Shown in pieces: positions 63,064 to 64,000 of a DNA stretch of 64,000 nucleotides (position 1 is its first letter; each line of letters starts with the position of its first letter). Under the pieces are notes generated by a model that was given only the letters and a program-made list of their open reading frames with translations, made no database searches and was not told the origin of the DNA. The translations under genes were made by a program, and so were the position numbers. This DNA comes from Chryseobacterium herbae (GTDB lineage Bacteria; Bacteroidota; Bacteroidia; Flavobacteriales; Weeksellaceae): positions 628,775 through 692,774 of the forward strand of contig NZ_JAOAMU010000002.1 of NCBI RefSeq assembly GCF_025154075.1. Reading direction: 5' to 3'.

Positions 63064-63531
63064 TTATTGATTGATAGGAATGTATTTTTTTGCGCCTCCT
63101 TTTATATTCACAAAAGGAAGGAGCTCTGCTAAAACTTCATCATCAGCATTCTTCACATTCTGTGCGGAAGCTTCAGCGGTCTGTCCATGATTGACGATTT
63201 TGATACAGTCAGGTCCTCCGATGGGACAGGTTGCTTTGCTGTCTTCGAGTAAAGCTTTTCCACTGTTATCCTGCAGCGTTATTTTGTCATAGAAACCGCT
63301 CCATTGGGTTACCACAACCTGGCAGGGACTATTATTCATTTTCGCACAGCTTCCGAAAGTGTTTTTCTCGAAAGTTTTGCCGATATCCATATGGGTAGCC
63401 ATCAGTTTTTTGCTGCCGGCATTATCATTGATGTAGCGTTTACTTTGTGTCTTTACCTGAAGTTTATCCGGAGCTGTTCCGAAGTTACACATACAGGTAG
63501 CACCTTGACAGACTAAATGTTTACCGCTCAT
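63064..63531 (-). CDS. DUF4280 family PAAR-like protein
   Basis: A 155-residue protein that matches the DUF4280 pattern: an opening GKHLVCQGATCMCNFG with closely spaced cysteines, ATHMDIGKTFEKNTFGSCAKM, a second cysteine pair around SPCQVVVTQW, then ATCPIGGPDCIKIVNHGQ. Such proteins resemble PAAR spike tips that cap the needle of type VI secretion and bind cargo. No other core T6SS gene (sheath, Hcp, VgrG, ATPase) lies in the window. It is part of the minus-strand cluster that continues past the right edge. Confidence 0.88.
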   Translation of the reverse strand: MSGKHLVCQGATCMCNFGTAPDKLQVKTQSKRYINDNAGSKKLMATHMDIGKTFEKNTFGSCAKMNNSPCQVVVTQWSGFYDKITLQDNSGKALLEDSKATCPIGGPDCIKIVNHGQTAEASAQNVKNADDEVLAELLPFVNIKGGAKKYIPINQ

Positions 63532-63552
63532 TTTGTGTTCTTTTAGTGTTTT

Positions 63553-64000
63553 TTAAATTGACTGAGAATTTTTCTGCTCATAGGCTTGAAATTCAATGAT
63601 GAATTCTTGCCCTTTTTCAAAAGTTGAGAGAGAGCCGTTGATTGAAAATATTTCTCTGGTTTCCCGTTCAAATTTATACAGGAGATCGATTCTGCCTTTA
63701 GATGAGTTTTTATTGAATCCATCTTCTTCTTCAGTTCCTGTTATTGTGAGTGCTATTTTATTTCCTCTTGTATATTCTTTGTTTAACGAATATTCTATGG
63801 TATATCCGGCATTCCGGGACAGACTTGAAAAGTAGATCTGCAAAAAGTCTTTCCTGAAAAAATTGGGATATCCCTTATAAACAGGCAAAAAGAATAACTT
63901 ATAAAATATATTCCTGCTAAACAGGTCTTTCTTTAAATCAATATCAGTATATGCCTGATCTAATTGTCCCAGTATGCGGTCTGTAGTTTCCGACTGGTAG
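63553..64000 (-). CDS. C-terminal part of a gene running off the window edge
   Basis: An open frame of 149 codons to the stop at 63553. It remains open to position 64000, so the start lies outside the window. The visible segment includes YQSETTDRILGQLDQAYTDI near the edge, FFRKDFLQIYFSSLSRNAGY, and a strand-rich end (IDLLYKFERETREIFSINGS). There is no recognised family. It precedes the DUF4280 gene by 21 bases and so probably belongs to the same operon. Confidence 0.7.
   Translation of the reverse strand, partial: YQSETTDRILGQLDQAYTDIDLKKDLFSRNIFYKLFFLPVYKGYPNFFRKDFLQIYFSSLSRNAGYTIEYSLNKEYTRGNKIALTITGTEEEDGFNKNSSKGRIDLLYKFERETREIFSINGSLSTFEKGQEFIIEFQAYEQKNSQSI

Overview
The window looks like chromosome of a Chryseobacterium-like flavobacterium (Bacteroidota, Weeksellaceae). 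This is inferred from several signs: AT-rich coding DNA; Bacteroidota-type promoters with a TAnnTTTG -7 box; a type IX secretion (T9SS) type-A sorting domain; a SusC-type outer-membrane barrel; a fused E1 alpha/beta 2-oxoacid dehydrogenase; many secreted S9, C1 and glycoside-hydrolase enzymes; a DUF4280 PAAR-like protein typical of Bacteroidota type VI secretion; and GG-leader bacteriocin-like peptides. I see no rRNA, tRNA, CRISPR array, intact insertion sequence or prophage.

Layout. 1-5.1 kb: a heptamer tandem repeat abutting a Na+/H+ antiporter gene, a Crp-like regulator, a pirin and a stand-alone M17 N-domain protein. 5.4-12.9 kb: topoisomerase III, small proteins, an S9 peptidase and a uracil/hypoxanthine-DNA glycosylase-like gene. 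13.4-16.7 kb (minus): three overlapping genes (Tat-exported GH109-like enzyme, nucleotidyltransferase, NahK-like kinase) that read as a GalNAc release-and-activation pathway. 16.9-23.2 kb: housekeeping genes (AIM24, queA, rlmN, fatty acid hydroxylase, polyprenyl synthase). 23.2-29.7 kb: a secreted jelly-roll-like protein, the E1 fusion, a GIY-YIG-like orphan, and HxlR divergent from an old yellow enzyme. 29.9-31.6 kb (minus): two tandem GG-leader four-cysteine peptides downstream of a secreted C1 peptidase.

31.9-42.1 kb is the most unusual region. It holds an ECF sigma factor, a membrane protein joining an anti-sigma-like N-terminus to a TonB plug, a VWA domain and a T9SS sorting domain, then a SusC-like barrel with no recognisable plug, then an alpha-2-macroglobulin that has a thioester motif and carries a carboxypeptidase-regulatory-like domain plus a TonB plug inside it. 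The plug missing from the barrel is present in both flanking proteins.

42.5-46.0 kb: a GbsR/MarR-led membrane operon whose desaturase is preceded in frame by what looks like the decapitated start of a DCC thiol-disulfide oxidoreductase. 46.3-50.4 kb: a GH29 fucosidase and GH3-PA14 glycosidase pair. 52.1-58.3 kb: lipoamide dehydrogenase, PH-domain protein, second S9 peptidase, GNAT acetyltransferase and patatin. 58.5-64.0 kb (minus): a cluster with a DUF4280 PAAR-like protein, a 950-residue putative cargo protein, a lipoprotein and membrane proteins, running off the window edge.

The spacers are rich in dispersed, mostly palindromic repeats. At least six families recur inside this one window. 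One has TTTAACCACA...TGTGGTTAAA terminal inverted repeats (about 146-159 bp). Another pairs two small hairpins ending in GATAGGA...TCCTATC. There are also heptamer/hexamer tandem arrays.
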